Assembly (NCBI RefSeq): GCF_022348085.1
Contig: NZ_JAKRFN010000023.1
Span: forward strand, 43,639-107,638
Reading direction: 5' to 3'
DNA length: 64,000 bases
Origin: Mycobacterium sp. PSTR-4-N
GTDB lineage: Bacteria > Actinomycetota > Actinomycetes > Mycobacteriales > Mycobacteriaceae
A program made the position numbers and the translations under genes. The notes beneath the pieces were generated by a model. The model was not told the DNA's origin, made no database searches, and saw nothing but the letters and a program-made list of their open reading frames with translations. This document shows, one piece after another, positions 34,939 to 44,334 of the stretch; positions within the stretch are counted from its first letter, which is position 1, and each line of letters begins with the position of its first letter.

Positions 34939-36276
34939 TCACCCGCCCGCGGCGGCGGCTTCACGCGGCGGCACGATGACCGCACGTCCGTCGTCGGCCA
35001 GCGCCCGCGCGGCCACCAGAGCGGCCAGCATCACCGCCACCAGCGGCAGGCCCAGATCTTTCAGACCCCACCCGACCGAGGCCAGCGTCGCCGCCCCCGC
35101 GGCACACAGCAGCGATCCGACCGCGGCGCTGCGCATCCCGGGTCGCGCGACGCGGCCGCCGTCCCAGAAGGGGAGCGGCCCGTTCTCCAGCGGTCGCAGC
35201 GCGACGAACGCCGCGGCCACCGCCGCCGCCATGATCGCCACCTGGAACACGGACACGACGAGGAAGTTGGGCTCAGCAGGGTCGAAGCGCGGGACACCGA
35301 GGTAGTCGAACGCGAGGTGCATGGCGAGCAGCGGCGGGATGTGCCACAGGTACAGCGTCATCGCACCGGAATTGCCGATCGCCGTCGCCCACCACACCCG
35401 GGGCCGGCGCGCCCACCGGCCGATCGCGGGCGCGGCCGCAATCGCCAACGCGCACATCATGATTGCGTGTCCGGCCAACAGCAGTGACGGCGGCGTCATG
35501 TTCTTCAGCTGCTGGCTCTCCAGTCCCACCAGGCTGAGCTCGTACGGGCCGAAGCCCACCAACGCCACGTTGACGCCGAGTGTGACGACCGCCGTCGTCA
35601 GCGCGGCGCGCGCGCTCAGGAGGCCGCGCCGATAGGCGACCCCGAACGCGCCGGGGATCAACCACATCGCGAAGTTCACATACCCCAGCCCAGTCCAGCC
35701 CTCGCGGCCGACACGCACCAGGTCGACCACGGTGACCACGCCGTAGAGCACAGCCGCCGTCGCGACGAAGCGGGCGGTGGTGGTGATGCGCGCGAGCAGC
35801 GGCACCGTGGCGAGCACCAGGACGTAGTCGCCCAGGAACCACAGCAGCTGGATGGAGATCCCGGCGACGGGTTCGTACACGTGCACGGGCAGCGCCTGCT
35901 TCGCCACCACCAGCGTCACGCCCCAGAACGCCAGGTAGGAGAACACCGGCCGGTACAGCCGGGTGCAGCGACGCATCAGCCAGTCGCCCCAGCTCGTACC
36001 GGGTGTCCACGTCTGCACCGACGCGGCCACCCCGGCGAAGAAGAACAGCGGCATGATCTGGAAGAGCCACGTGCACGCCTGGAACACCGGCGACACCGAC
36101 AGCAGGTTGGTCCAGACGAACACGTCGTCGCGAATCGTGCTGGTCGCCATCACGGTGTGGCCCACCACGACGCCCACCAGCGCGGTGATGCGGATGACGT
36201 CGATCGCGCGGTCCCGTTCGGGCGGGGTGGCTGCCTCTACCTCATCGGGGCGGGGAAACGGCGTCCGGAGACTCAT
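34939..36276 (-). CDS. Acyltransferase-3 family membrane protein
   Basis: A 445-aa integral membrane protein with about ten helices. The N-terminal RDRAIDVIRITALVGVVVGHTVM and MPLFFFAGVAAS are typical of acyltransferase-3 proteins, which O-acylate exported sugars, lipids or peptidoglycan. The catalytic Arg/His usually in the first helix region are likely R23/H40-type residues here. Its start overlaps the end of the MFS gene by 35 bases, so the two are an operon. Confidence 0.83.
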   Translation of the reverse strand: MSLRTPFPRPDEVEAATPPERDRAIDVIRITALVGVVVGHTVMATSTIRDDVFVWTNLLSVSPVFQACTWLFQIMPLFFFAGVAASVQTWTPGTSWGDWLMRRCTRLYRPVFSYLAFWGVTLVVAKQALPVHVYEPVAGISIQLLWFLGDYVLVLATVPLLARITTTARFVATAAVLYGVVTVVDLVRVGREGWTGLGYVNFAMWLIPGAFGVAYRRGLLSARAALTTAVVTLGVNVALVGFGPYELSLVGLESQQLKNMTPPSLLLAGHAIMMCALAIAAAPAIGRWARRPRVWWATAIGNSGAMTLYLWHIPPLLAMHLAFDYLGVPRFDPAEPNFLVVSVFQVAIMAAAVAAAFVALRPLENGPLPFWDGGRVARPGMRSAAVGSLLCAAGAATLASVGWGLKDLGLPLVAVMLAALVAARALADDGRAVIVPPREAAAAGG

Positions 36277-37483
36277 GCTCCGAAACTAGCTGCGGCGCGG
36301 CATCCTTCGAATGAGTAGAAGCACTCAGGATCGCGATCAGGCAGCCGGCGGCCAGGACGGCGACCGCGATCGCGAACGCCACCCCCGAGGTGCGCAGTCC
36401 CCACGCCTGGGCGGCCAGTCCCTCGCCGATCACGGGGACTGCGATCGCGACGTAGGCGACGACGAAATAGGTGGAGCTGACCTCGGCACGACGGTCGGGC
36501 GGCGTGCGCTCGGACACCGCGGCCAGCCCGCGGCTGAAGCTGATGCCCTGGCCGACACCGGAGACCACGGCCGCCGCGATCAGCCCCGGCAGCGAGCCGA
36601 CGTGCAGCGCCACCGCGAGCGTCGCCATCCCCGCGATGAGGATCGCACAGCCCAGCGCCACCGCACGTTCGGGATTCATCGACCGCGCCACCACCTGAGC
36701 GACCGCGGAGGTGAGGAAGATGGTGCCGGCGATGAGTCCCGCGAGCGCGTGATTGCCGATGCCGATCACCTCGGCCAGGAACGACGGTGCAACGGCGGCG
36801 AACAGGCCGGTGACGGCGAACCCGGCGAACGCTGCCAGCGCGGCCACCACGAACACCGACCGCGCCTCGGCAGGCACGGCGAGGCGCTGGAGTCCGAGTC
36901 GGCCCTGCCGTGGCGAGGTCTCCCGTGAGCACAGCACCGCCACCGCGGCGGCGACCGTCAACGCCAGATGTACGACGAAGCTGAGGTCCAGCGGCCGAGG
37001 CGCGTACTGCACGAGCACCCCGGCCAGCACCGGACCCAGGCCCAGCCCGCCGATGTTGACCACCGAGGCGACCGCGGCAGCGCGCCCTCGCCACGCCTCC
37101 GGCGCCGCCTCGATCACCGCCGCCGTGGCCGTTCCGGTGAACAGGCCGGCCGACAACCCGGACAGCACGCGACCCACGAGGAGCTCGGGCACCGAATCGG
37201 CCAGCACGAACACCACCGCGCTGGCCGCCGCCATCGCGATCCCGGCCAGCAGCACGGGCCGCCGGCCCACCACATCGGACCAGCGGCCGAACAGCAGCAG
37301 CGCGGCCAGCACCCCACCGGCGTACGCGGCGAAGATGATCGTGGTCGTCAGGACGTGGAAGTGGAGTTCCTCGGCGAACAACGCGTACATCGGCGTGGGC
37401 AGCGTCGTGCCGACCATGATCGCGGTGAACGCGTAGGCCAGCAGCGCCATCGAGTAACGGTGCACGGTCATTCTCAGCGGCAT
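36242..37483 (-). CDS. MFS transporter
   Basis: A 413-aa major facilitator with 12 predicted helices. The cytoplasmic loop after helix 2 (RWSDVVGRRPVLL) is the classic MFS motif A, and the two halves are separated by a basic loop near residue 200. The substrate is not predictable; drug or sugar efflux is common in this size class. The downstream acyltransferase gene is coupled by overlap. Confidence 0.88.
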   Translation of the reverse strand: MPLRMTVHRYSMALLAYAFTAIMVGTTLPTPMYALFAEELHFHVLTTTIIFAAYAGGVLAALLLFGRWSDVVGRRPVLLAGIAMAAASAVVFVLADSVPELLVGRVLSGLSAGLFTGTATAAVIEAAPEAWRGRAAAVASVVNIGGLGLGPVLAGVLVQYAPRPLDLSFVVHLALTVAAAVAVLCSRETSPRQGRLGLQRLAVPAEARSVFVVAALAAFAGFAVTGLFAAVAPSFLAEVIGIGNHALAGLIAGTIFLTSAVAQVVARSMNPERAVALGCAILIAGMATLAVALHVGSLPGLIAAAVVSGVGQGISFSRGLAAVSERTPPDRRAEVSSTYFVVAYVAIAVPVIGEGLAAQAWGLRTSGVAFAIAVAVLAAGCLIAILSASTHSKDAAPQLVSEHESPDAVSPPR

Positions 37484-37511
37484 ACCCGCCGAGGCTATTC
37501 CGCAGACCAGG

Positions 37512-39143
37512 TCAGTGCGCGACCGCCTTCTCGGCGCCGATACCGGTCATCGATCGCACCTCCATCTCGGCGTTGATCTCGGGGTTGCCCCGGTCCGAGG
37601 ACGTCAAGGTGCCGACGATGCCCAGCACGAACGCCAGCGGAATCGACACGATGCCCGGGTTGGCCAGCGGGAACCAGGCGAAATCCGCGCTCGAGATCAT
37701 CGAGGTCTTGGCGCCCGACACCGCGGGGGAGAACACGATCAGCACGATCGTCGAGATCAGGCCGCCGTACATGCTCCACAGCGCGCCGCGGGTGTTGAAC
37801 CGCTTCCAGTACAGCGAGTACACGATCGTCGGAAGGTTGGCCGCCGCCGCGACGGCGAACGCGAGAGCGACGAGGAACGCCACGTTCTGGCCGTTGGCGA
37901 GGATGCCCAGGCCGATCGCGAACACGCCCAGCACCACCGCGGTGATCCGGGAGACCCGCACCTGCTCGGCCTCGGTCACCTTGTGGGACTTCAAGACACT
38001 GGCATAGATGTCGTGGGCGAACGACGCCGACGCGGTGATGGTCAGGCCGGCGACGACGGCGAGGATGGTCGCGAACGCCACCGCCGAGATGACACCGAGC
38101 AGGATCACGCCACCCAACTCGAACGCCAGCAACGGGGCCGCCGAGTTCACCCCGCCCGCGGCGGACAGGATGCGGTCGGGGCCGACCAGGGCGGCCGCGC
38201 CGTACCCGAGCACCAGCGTGAACAGATAGAACGCGCCGATCAGTGCGATCGCCCACACCACGCTGCGCCGCGCTTCCTTGGCCGTCGGCACCGTGTAGAA
38301 GCGCATCAGCACGTGCGGCAGACCTGCGGTGCCGAGCACCAGCGCGATCGCCAGCGAGATGAAGTTGATCTGCGAGGTCAGCGACCCGCCGTACTGCGCG
38401 CCGGGGGCGAGCACGTCGCGGCTGGCGACGCCGGTGGTGGTCGACCCGCTGATCGCGGACTGCGCCGAGCCGAGGATCTCGGAGAAGTTCAGCCCGAACT
38501 TGGCGAGCACCATCACGGTCATGAAGCCCGCGCCCGCGATCAGCAGCACGGCCTTGATGATCTGCACCCAGGTGGTGCCCTTCATGCCGCCGACCAGTAC
38601 GTAGACGATCATCAGCACGCCGACGACGGCGATGACGACCGACTGGCCGGTGCGACTCTTGACGTCCAGGAGCAGCGCCACCAGCCCGCCCGCGCCGGCC
38701 ATCTGGGCCAGCAGGTAGAACAGCGAGACCGTCAATGTGTTGGTGGCCGCAGCCAACCGCACCGGCCGCTGTTTGAGCCGGAAGCTCAGCACGTCGGCCA
38801 TCGTGAACTTGCCGGTGTTGCGCAGCAATTCGGCGACGAGCAGCAGCGCCACCAGCCACGCCACGAGGAAGCCGATCGAATAGAGGAAGCCGTCGTAGCC
38901 GTAGACCGCGATCGCGCCGGCGATGCCGAGGAAGCTGGCCGCCGACAGATAGTCACCGGCGATCGCGATGCCGTTCTGCGGTCCGGAGAAGCCGCGCCCA
39001 CCGGTGAAGAACTCGTCGGCGGTGGCATTGCGCTTGCTCGCCCGGATCACCACGATCATCGTGACGACGACGAACAGGCTGAAGATGCCGATGTTGGCGA
39101 CCGGGTTGCCGACGGTCGCGGACTGCGCCAGGAGGGTGGTCAT
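37512..39143 (-). CDS. Sodium:solute symporter (acetate/monocarboxylate, ActP/MctC-like)
   Basis: A 543-aa SSS-family symporter with ~13 helices: GRGFSGPQNGIAIAGDYLSAASFLG, GGMKGTTWVQIIKAVLL and GTAGLPHVLMRFYTVPTAKEARRS are typical of acetate/pyruvate/propionate permeases. Its ATG overlaps the stop of the DUF485 gene (ATGA), the normal pairing for ActP/MctC transporters. The N-terminus at 39143 was chosen because the longer frame runs through the DUF485 gene. Probably controlled with the neighbouring LytS/LytTR system. Confidence 0.9.
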   Translation of the reverse strand: MTTLLAQSATVGNPVANIGIFSLFVVVTMIVVIRASKRNATADEFFTGGRGFSGPQNGIAIAGDYLSAASFLGIAGAIAVYGYDGFLYSIGFLVAWLVALLLVAELLRNTGKFTMADVLSFRLKQRPVRLAAATNTLTVSLFYLLAQMAGAGGLVALLLDVKSRTGQSVVIAVVGVLMIVYVLVGGMKGTTWVQIIKAVLLIAGAGFMTVMVLAKFGLNFSEILGSAQSAISGSTTTGVASRDVLAPGAQYGGSLTSQINFISLAIALVLGTAGLPHVLMRFYTVPTAKEARRSVVWAIALIGAFYLFTLVLGYGAAALVGPDRILSAAGGVNSAAPLLAFELGGVILLGVISAVAFATILAVVAGLTITASASFAHDIYASVLKSHKVTEAEQVRVSRITAVVLGVFAIGLGILANGQNVAFLVALAFAVAAAANLPTIVYSLYWKRFNTRGALWSMYGGLISTIVLIVFSPAVSGAKTSMISSADFAWFPLANPGIVSIPLAFVLGIVGTLTSSDRGNPEINAEMEVRSMTGIGAEKAVAH

Positions 39144-39490
39144 CGCAGGTCGCCTTCCAGTTCGGTGCGGATCGCCTGGGCGCGCGGGTCGAGCTCGCGG
39201 TTGGCGAAGCGGACGTAGAGGCCGGTGATCAGGAAGGTCGACAGGAACTGGCCCAGGCCGATGATCAGCCCGACGTTGATGTCGCCCCACACCCGGGTGG
39301 CCATGAAGTCATGGGCGAAGGCGCCCAGCAGCACGTAGACGGCATACCAGACGAGGAAGATGGCCGTCATCGGGAACACGAACCGGCGCAGTCGATTTCG
39401 CAGCTCCTGGAATTCCGGGCTCGCCTGCACCTCGAGGTAACGCTCCCCGCTTATCGCGTCGGGACGAATGGGTAGATCGGTGTCGGACAC
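39140..39490 (-). CDS. DUF485 membrane protein
   Basis: A 116-aa protein with two helices (FPMTAIFLVWYAVYVLLGAF and GLIIGLGQFLSTFLITGLYV) and the DUF485 pattern SPEFQELRNRLRRFVFP. DUF485 proteins accompany acetate-type SSS symporters as a small accessory subunit. Start placed at GTG 39490, which has an AGGAG site; an upstream start is possible. Coupled to the symporter gene. Confidence 0.88.
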   Translation of the reverse strand: MSDTDLPIRPDAISGERYLEVQASPEFQELRNRLRRFVFPMTAIFLVWYAVYVLLGAFAHDFMATRVWGDINVGLIIGLGQFLSTFLITGLYVRFANRELDPRAQAIRTELEGDLR

Positions 39491-39633
39491 GGTGATGACG
39501 CTCCTGACTGCTGTGAACCGGCTGTGCACGCGACGGTAGTTGAGATGTGGGTCACAGAAACAGGCACAATTGCCCTGACACGACGAGGTCGGTCAGCGCT
39601 GCGGTGAGCGGTCGGTCGACGACGACGAACGGC

Positions 39634-41376
39634 TTACGTGTCCGGCACGCGGTCGACCACCATCCCCAGGTTCTCCGGCAGATGCATCCGCGCGAACGTC
39701 TGCGCCACATCGACAGGCACCGATGCGCGCGTGAACCGGCTGACCAGGATCATCGTCGCGAACGCCAGGGGCACGCTGATCGCGGCGGGATATCCGATCA
39801 GCACCGCCGGCCACCCTCCGGCGACGTCGTCGTCGACACCCCCGGCGACCGCCACCGTCACCGCCACCCCGGACAGCAACCCGCCCACGACCAGCCCCCA
39901 CGCCGCGCCCGCGCCGGTCAGCCCCCGCCACCAGATGCCCAGCACCAGCAGCGGGCACAGTGTCGAGGCCGCCACGGCGAACGCCAGCCCCACGCTGCGG
40001 GACAACTCGAGTCCGCCGGACGCGGCCAGCGCCAACGGAATCGGGACGAGCCCGCCGATCACCGCCGCCACCCGGAAGTCCCGAACGCGGCCGCCCAGCA
40101 CATCGGTGGCCAGTGCGCCGGCGAAGCTGACCAGCAGACCCGACGAGGTGGCCAGGAACGCCGCGATCGCGCCCGCGGCGACCAGCGCCGCCAGCAATTG
40201 CCCGGCCGCGCCGCCGACCGCCGATCCCGGCGCGAGGAGCACGGCCGCGTCGGCGGTCCCGGTGATCAACAGTTGCGGCACGTAGAGCCGGGAGAACACG
40301 CCCAGCAGAGTTGGGAACAGATAGAACAGGGCCAGCAATGCGATGACCGCAAGGGCTGTGCGCCGCGCCGCCCGGCCGTCGGGATTGGTGTAGAAGCGCA
40401 CCAGCACGTGCGGCAGCCCCATCGTGCCCAGGAACGTCGCCACCATGATCGACACCACCTGGTACATCGGGTGGGCACCCCCCAAGCCGCCGCCCGAGGC
40501 GATCCAATCGGCTCCGGCTGCAGGGGTGCCCGCGACGACCGGGGTCGCCGCGCCGGCGGCCAGCCGCAGCGTGCTGCCGGCGTCGAGAGTGTGCCGGCCG
40601 ACGGCGCCGACGGGCGCGTCGGCCACCGGACGTCCGTCGAGCGTGCCGGTGACGGTGACGCCCGCGGGCGCGACGACCTGAACCACCACGTCGGTGTCGA
40701 TGGTCACGGTGGTGTCCTGCGCGACGGTCGGAGGCAGCGGACCGCCGAGCTCTCCGCCGCGGTCGCCGAGAAAAAGTCCCGCCAGGGCGAGCGCGGGGAT
40801 CGCCACCGCGGTCAGCTTGAGCCAGTACTGGAACGCCTGCACGAACGTGATCGAACGCATACCGCCGGCCACGACGTTGGTCAGCACGATCGCGCCGACG
40901 GCCAACGGCCCCAACCACACCGGCGTGCCGAGCAACGTGCTCAGCGTCAGGCCCGCGCCCTGGTACTGCGGTACCAGGTAGAAGATACAGATCACGACGA
41001 CCACGAGCATCGCGATCTTGCGCAGCCGCTGCGAGCCGAGCCGGAACTCGGCGAAGTCGGGCACGGTGTAGGCCCCCGAGCGGCGCAGCGGGGCGGCGAC
41101 GAACAGCAGCAGCCCGAGATAGCCCGCGGTGAAACCGACCGGGTACCACAGTGCGTCGGCGCCGTACTTGGCGATCAGCCCGGCCACGCCGAGAAACGAT
41201 GCCGCGGAGAGGTATTCGCCGGAGATCGCGGCGGCGTTCCACTGCGACCCGACGGTGCGCGACGCGACGAGGAAGTCGGAGGTGGTGCGGGAGAAGCGAA
41301 CCCCGTAGGCGCCGATCGCGATCGTGGCACCGGCCGCGGCCAGCAGCGCGGCGGCGGTCAGCGGCGAACCGGTCAC
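39634..41376 (-). CDS. Sodium:solute symporter with extracytoplasmic insert
   Basis: A 580-aa SSS-family transporter, paralogous to the one at 37.5 kb (SGEYLSAASFLGVAGLIAKYG, GGMRSITFVQAFQYWLKL, GTMGLPHVLVRFYTNPDGRAARRT). Between those last two blocks it has a ~90-residue non-membrane insert rich in beta-type sequence (TVTIDTDVVVQVVAPAGVTVTG), predicted to lie outside the cell. The start overlaps the preceding small membrane gene (ATGA). Role: likely uptake of a carboxylate. Confidence 0.87.
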   Translation of the reverse strand: MTGSPLTAAALLAAAGATIAIGAYGVRFSRTTSDFLVASRTVGSQWNAAAISGEYLSAASFLGVAGLIAKYGADALWYPVGFTAGYLGLLLFVAAPLRRSGAYTVPDFAEFRLGSQRLRKIAMLVVVVICIFYLVPQYQGAGLTLSTLLGTPVWLGPLAVGAIVLTNVVAGGMRSITFVQAFQYWLKLTAVAIPALALAGLFLGDRGGELGGPLPPTVAQDTTVTIDTDVVVQVVAPAGVTVTGTLDGRPVADAPVGAVGRHTLDAGSTLRLAAGAATPVVAGTPAAGADWIASGGGLGGAHPMYQVVSIMVATFLGTMGLPHVLVRFYTNPDGRAARRTALAVIALLALFYLFPTLLGVFSRLYVPQLLITGTADAAVLLAPGSAVGGAAGQLLAALVAAGAIAAFLATSSGLLVSFAGALATDVLGGRVRDFRVAAVIGGLVPIPLALAASGGLELSRSVGLAFAVAASTLCPLLVLGIWWRGLTGAGAAWGLVVGGLLSGVAVTVAVAGGVDDDVAGGWPAVLIGYPAAISVPLAFATMILVSRFTRASVPVDVAQTFARMHLPENLGMVVDRVPDT

Positions 41377-41741
41377 GGTTCGGCGTCCACCACGCCGACG
41401 AAATCCCGCTCACCCTGTTCGGCGAGCCGCACGTAGGCCCAGCCGATGCCGTACAGCAGCGGATAGACCAGACCCGCCAGCACCAGCCAGTTCAGCCTGA
41501 TACCGAACACGGTGACCGCGCCCAGGCCGGGGAACAGAGCGTTCAACAGCGGGATCGCGCCCACCAGACACACCACCACCGCACCGAGCCGCAGGGCCAG
41601 GCCCAACTGTGCACGCACCAGCCCGCGCACCAACGCATCGCCCACCGGCGTCTGCTCCTGCACCTCTACCCGGGTGCGCACCATGCGCGCACCGCGGCGG
41701 TGGGCCAGCACCACCCGTTGCCGTTGCGGGCGTTCACTCAT
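41373..41741 (-). CDS. Small two-helix membrane protein next to SSS transporter
   Basis: A 122-aa protein with a basic N-terminus and two hydrophobic segments (ALRLGAVVVCLVGAIPLLNALF and LNWLVLAGLVYPLLYGIGWAYV). No firm family, but size, topology and coupling to the second symporter match the role DUF485 plays for the first. It is coupled on both sides: its ATG overlaps the LytTR gene's stop by 8 bases and its stop overlaps the symporter start. Confidence 0.75.
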   Translation of the reverse strand: MSERPQRQRVVLAHRRGARMVRTRVEVQEQTPVGDALVRGLVRAQLGLALRLGAVVVCLVGAIPLLNALFPGLGAVTVFGIRLNWLVLAGLVYPLLYGIGWAYVRLAEQGERDFVGVVDAEP

Positions 41742-42516
41742 CGGCGCCGCCCGGCCGCAGACTCCGCATCGGGGTGCGCACCACCCTGTCCCGCAGCTCG
41801 CGCGCCTGACGCCGGCTGACGGGCAACTCCACCGCCGGCGATGCACCGTTGTCGCGCAGCCGCACCAGGACCGCCCCGTCGGCGCTGCGCAGGCCCGTCA
41901 CGAACGGCAGCGCGACGAGGTAGGACCGGTGCACCCGCTGGAAACCGTGCTCGCGCCAACGGTTTTCCAGGGTGCTGAGCGGGATGCGCACCAGGTGCGC
42001 GCCGGACGCCGAATGCAGACGGGCGTAGTCGCCTTCGGCCTCCACCCAGCTGATGCTGTCCCGGGGGATGAGGTGGGTGACGCCGGCCAGTTCGGCGGGA
42101 ACGACGTCGGAGTCGGTGTCGTCGCGCTCCGGCGGCGCCTCGGCGGGCCGGGAGGTCACCACGCGCCGGATCGCTTCGTCGAGGCGGTCCTCACGAATCG
42201 GCTTGAGCAGATAGTCGACCGCGCCGAGATCGAACGCGGCGACGGCCTTGTCGTCGTGGGCGGTCACGAACACGATGGCCGGCCGCTGCGCGTAGTGCGC
42301 CAGCACCCCGGCCAATTCAATGCCCGACAGGCCGGGCATGTTGATGTCCAGGAAGACCGCGTCGATGCGACGCTGATTGAGCTCGCGCAACGCCGATGTC
42401 GCGTCCCCGGCGCGGACCACCTCGCCGATGTCGGGATGACGGTTCAGCAGGAACGCCACCTCGTCCAGCGCCGGTGCCTCGTCGTCGACCGCGAGCACGG
42501 TGAGGGTTCTGCTCAC
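41734..42516 (-). CDS. LytTR-family response regulator
   Basis: A 260-aa response regulator. The receiver domain has Asp11/Asp12 and the phosphorylated Asp57 (VFLDINMPG), with Thr and Lys switch residues in VTAHDDKA and YLLKPI. The C-terminal LytTR DNA-binding domain starts near residue 145 (ISWVEAEGDYARLHSASG, RVHRSYLVAL). Partner of the kinase encoded 3 bases upstream. Likely targets are the two symporter genes downstream. Confidence 0.92.
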   Translation of the reverse strand: MSRTLTVLAVDDEAPALDEVAFLLNRHPDIGEVVRAGDATSALRELNQRRIDAVFLDINMPGLSGIELAGVLAHYAQRPAIVFVTAHDDKAVAAFDLGAVDYLLKPIREDRLDEAIRRVVTSRPAEAPPERDDTDSDVVPAELAGVTHLIPRDSISWVEAEGDYARLHSASGAHLVRIPLSTLENRWREHGFQRVHRSYLVALPFVTGLRSADGAVLVRLRDNGASPAVELPVSRRQARELRDRVVRTPMRSLRPGGADE

Positions 42517-42519
42517 GCC

Positions 42520-43737
42520 CTACCCACTTCGGCCCACCCCGAACGTCCCTCCGTCGGCCCGCACGCCGGACCGGAACTTGGGCACCCGCATGATGACCTT
42601 GGTGCCTGCACCGATCCCTGTCTCGACCACCAGACCGTAATCGTTGCCGAACGCCGCGCGCAGTCGATGGTCCACATTGGTGAGTCCGACGTGCGCCGAG
42701 GAACCGTCGGCCTCGCCGGCCGAGAGTGCGTCACCCGGGCCGGCGCGCAGCGCCTCGGGATCCATGCCGACCCCGTCGTCCTCGACCGAGATGACGCAGT
42801 CGGAGCCTTCATCGCGGGCGATCAGCTCGATGGAACCGCTGCCGCGGCCGGCGAAACCGTGTCGAACGGCGTTCTCCACCAACGGTTGTAGCGCGAGAAA
42901 GGGCACCGTGACGGTGAGTACTTCGGGGGCCACCTGCAGCGTGACCCGCAGCGCGTTGCCGAACCGGGCACGCTCGAGGGTGAGGTAGCGGTCGATGTTG
43001 CGCAGTTCTTCTGCGAGCGTGGTGAATTGGCCCGCGGCGCGGAAGGAGTAGCGGGTGAAGTCGGCGAACTCGAGCACGAGTTCACGGGCGCGGTCGGGGT
43101 CGGTGCGCACGAACGAGGCGATGGTGTTCAGCGAGTTGTAGAGGAAGTGCGGGCTGATCTGAGCGCGCAACGCCAGCACCTCGGCGCGGTCCAGCCTGGC
43201 CCGCGAGGCGTCGAGCTCGGCGAGTTCGATCTGGCTGGCGGCGTAGCGGGCCACTTCGCCGACGGCGCCCAGCAGGCCCGGTCCGGGGGAGCGCGTCGTC
43301 ACGACCACCAGGACGCCGAGCACGTCGCCGGCGTCGGCCAGCAGCGGTTGGGCGATGACCGCCGACGTCGGGGTGTGGCCCATCACCCGGCGCTGCCCGG
43401 ACAGTGAATCGCCGGCCGCGCTCGCGCACGCGTCGCGCACGTCGGCGTCCCACGCATCGTCGGGATCACAGGCCAGCAGCTCGCCGGTGCCGTCGAACAG
43501 GGCGAGCCGGTCGGTGCCGGTGAGCTCCCGGAGGAAGGGCGCGGCCTCCCGGGCGGAGTCCGCCGACAGGCCCTGACGCAGCGCGCGGGCCGCGAGCGAC
43601 GCGGTGTGCAAGGCGGCGTGCACGGCCCGCTCGGTCGGGGTCGCGACCACCTGCCGGGTGCGTAGCGCCAGCACCACCGCCGCCACCGCGATGACGATCA
43701 GCGCGGCGGTGAGGGCGATGGCGAGCTGGCCGGACAT
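42520..43737 (-). CDS. LytS-type sensor histidine kinase
   Basis: A 405-aa kinase with one N-terminal membrane helix (residues ~5-25), a GAF-like sensing segment (~35-170) and the His_kinase domain with His197 in AQISPHFLYNSLNTIASF. The ATPase part has VENAVRHGF and VEDDGVGM. Unlike classic LytS it lacks the multi-helix 5TM domain, so the signal is probably cytoplasmic. First gene of the kinase-regulator-symporter operon. Confidence 0.9.
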   Translation of the reverse strand: MSGQLAIALTAALIVIAVAAVVLALRTRQVVATPTERAVHAALHTASLAARALRQGLSADSAREAAPFLRELTGTDRLALFDGTGELLACDPDDAWDADVRDACASAAGDSLSGQRRVMGHTPTSAVIAQPLLADAGDVLGVLVVVTTRSPGPGLLGAVGEVARYAASQIELAELDASRARLDRAEVLALRAQISPHFLYNSLNTIASFVRTDPDRARELVLEFADFTRYSFRAAGQFTTLAEELRNIDRYLTLERARFGNALRVTLQVAPEVLTVTVPFLALQPLVENAVRHGFAGRGSGSIELIARDEGSDCVISVEDDGVGMDPEALRAGPGDALSAGEADGSSAHVGLTNVDHRLRAAFGNDYGLVVETGIGAGTKVIMRVPKFRSGVRADGGTFGVGRSG

Positions 43738-43841
43738 GGTTCACGCTCCTCGCGTGCTGATGGGCCCACTGTAAACCGGGTTCCGGGAAAGCTCGCCCGA
43801 TCGCGCTTGCGGGCCGGAAGCGATTTTCTCAGTCACCGGAA

Positions 43842-43857
43842 ATACCCTAGGGGGTAT
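43842..43857. promoter_or_regulatory. CsoR/CstR-like palindromic operator
   Basis: ATACCC-tagg-GGGTAT, 80 bases upstream of the thioredoxin ATG. A/T-flanked runs of C and G of this form are bound by CsoR-family (DUF156) copper or persulfide sensors. No such regulator gene lies in the window. The motif match is by eye and from memory of the family. Confidence 0.5.
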
Positions 43858-43936
43858 ATGGGTTGAACCTTGTGCCGTCGGGGATCGTCTCGGCGACTGC
43901 CCCGCTCACACGTCAATGCACCTAAAGGAACATGGG

Positions 43937-44308
43937 ATGAACACCGTCAACCTGACCTTCGACGACTTCGAATCGACGATCGTCGACAATCCGATCGTCC
44001 TCGTCGACTTCTGGGCGTCATGGTGCGGTCCGTGCCGGGCCTTCGCTCCGGTCTACGAGCGCTCCGCAGACGCGCATCCGGACGTCGTGCACGCCAAGGT
44101 CGACACCGAGGGGGAATTCGATCTCGCAGCGGCGCTGCAGATCCGGTCCATCCCCACCGTGATGGCGTTCCGTGACGGGGTCTTGGTGTACAGCCGGCCC
44201 GGGGCAATGGTGCCCGCGGCGCTCGACGACCTGATCACGCGGGTGAAGGATCTGGACATGGATTCCGTGCGGGCCACGATCGCCGCGCGGAAAGCCGCCA
44301 CAGCCTGA
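43937..44308 (+). CDS. Thioredoxin
   Basis: A 123-aa thioredoxin with the active site WCGPC at residues 29-33 (Cys30, Cys33) and the cis-proline region SIPTVMAF. It lacks an export signal. An AAAGGA site precedes ATG 43937. The small Cys-rich gene starts 26 bases later, presumably on the same mRNA. The CsoR/CstR-like box upstream suggests control by sulfur species or copper. Confidence 0.93.
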   Translation: MNTVNLTFDDFESTIVDNPIVLVDFWASWCGPCRAFAPVYERSADAHPDVVHAKVDTEGEFDLAAALQIRSIPTVMAFRDGVLVYSRPGAMVPAALDDLITRVKDLDMDSVRATIAARKAATA

Positions 44309-44334
44309 ACATTCGAATCTGGAAGGAATTCATC

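Noticed and set aside
37515..39218. 567-aa plus-strand open frame
   Set aside because: Antisense to the SSS symporter; Arg/His/Gln/Asp-rich shadow.
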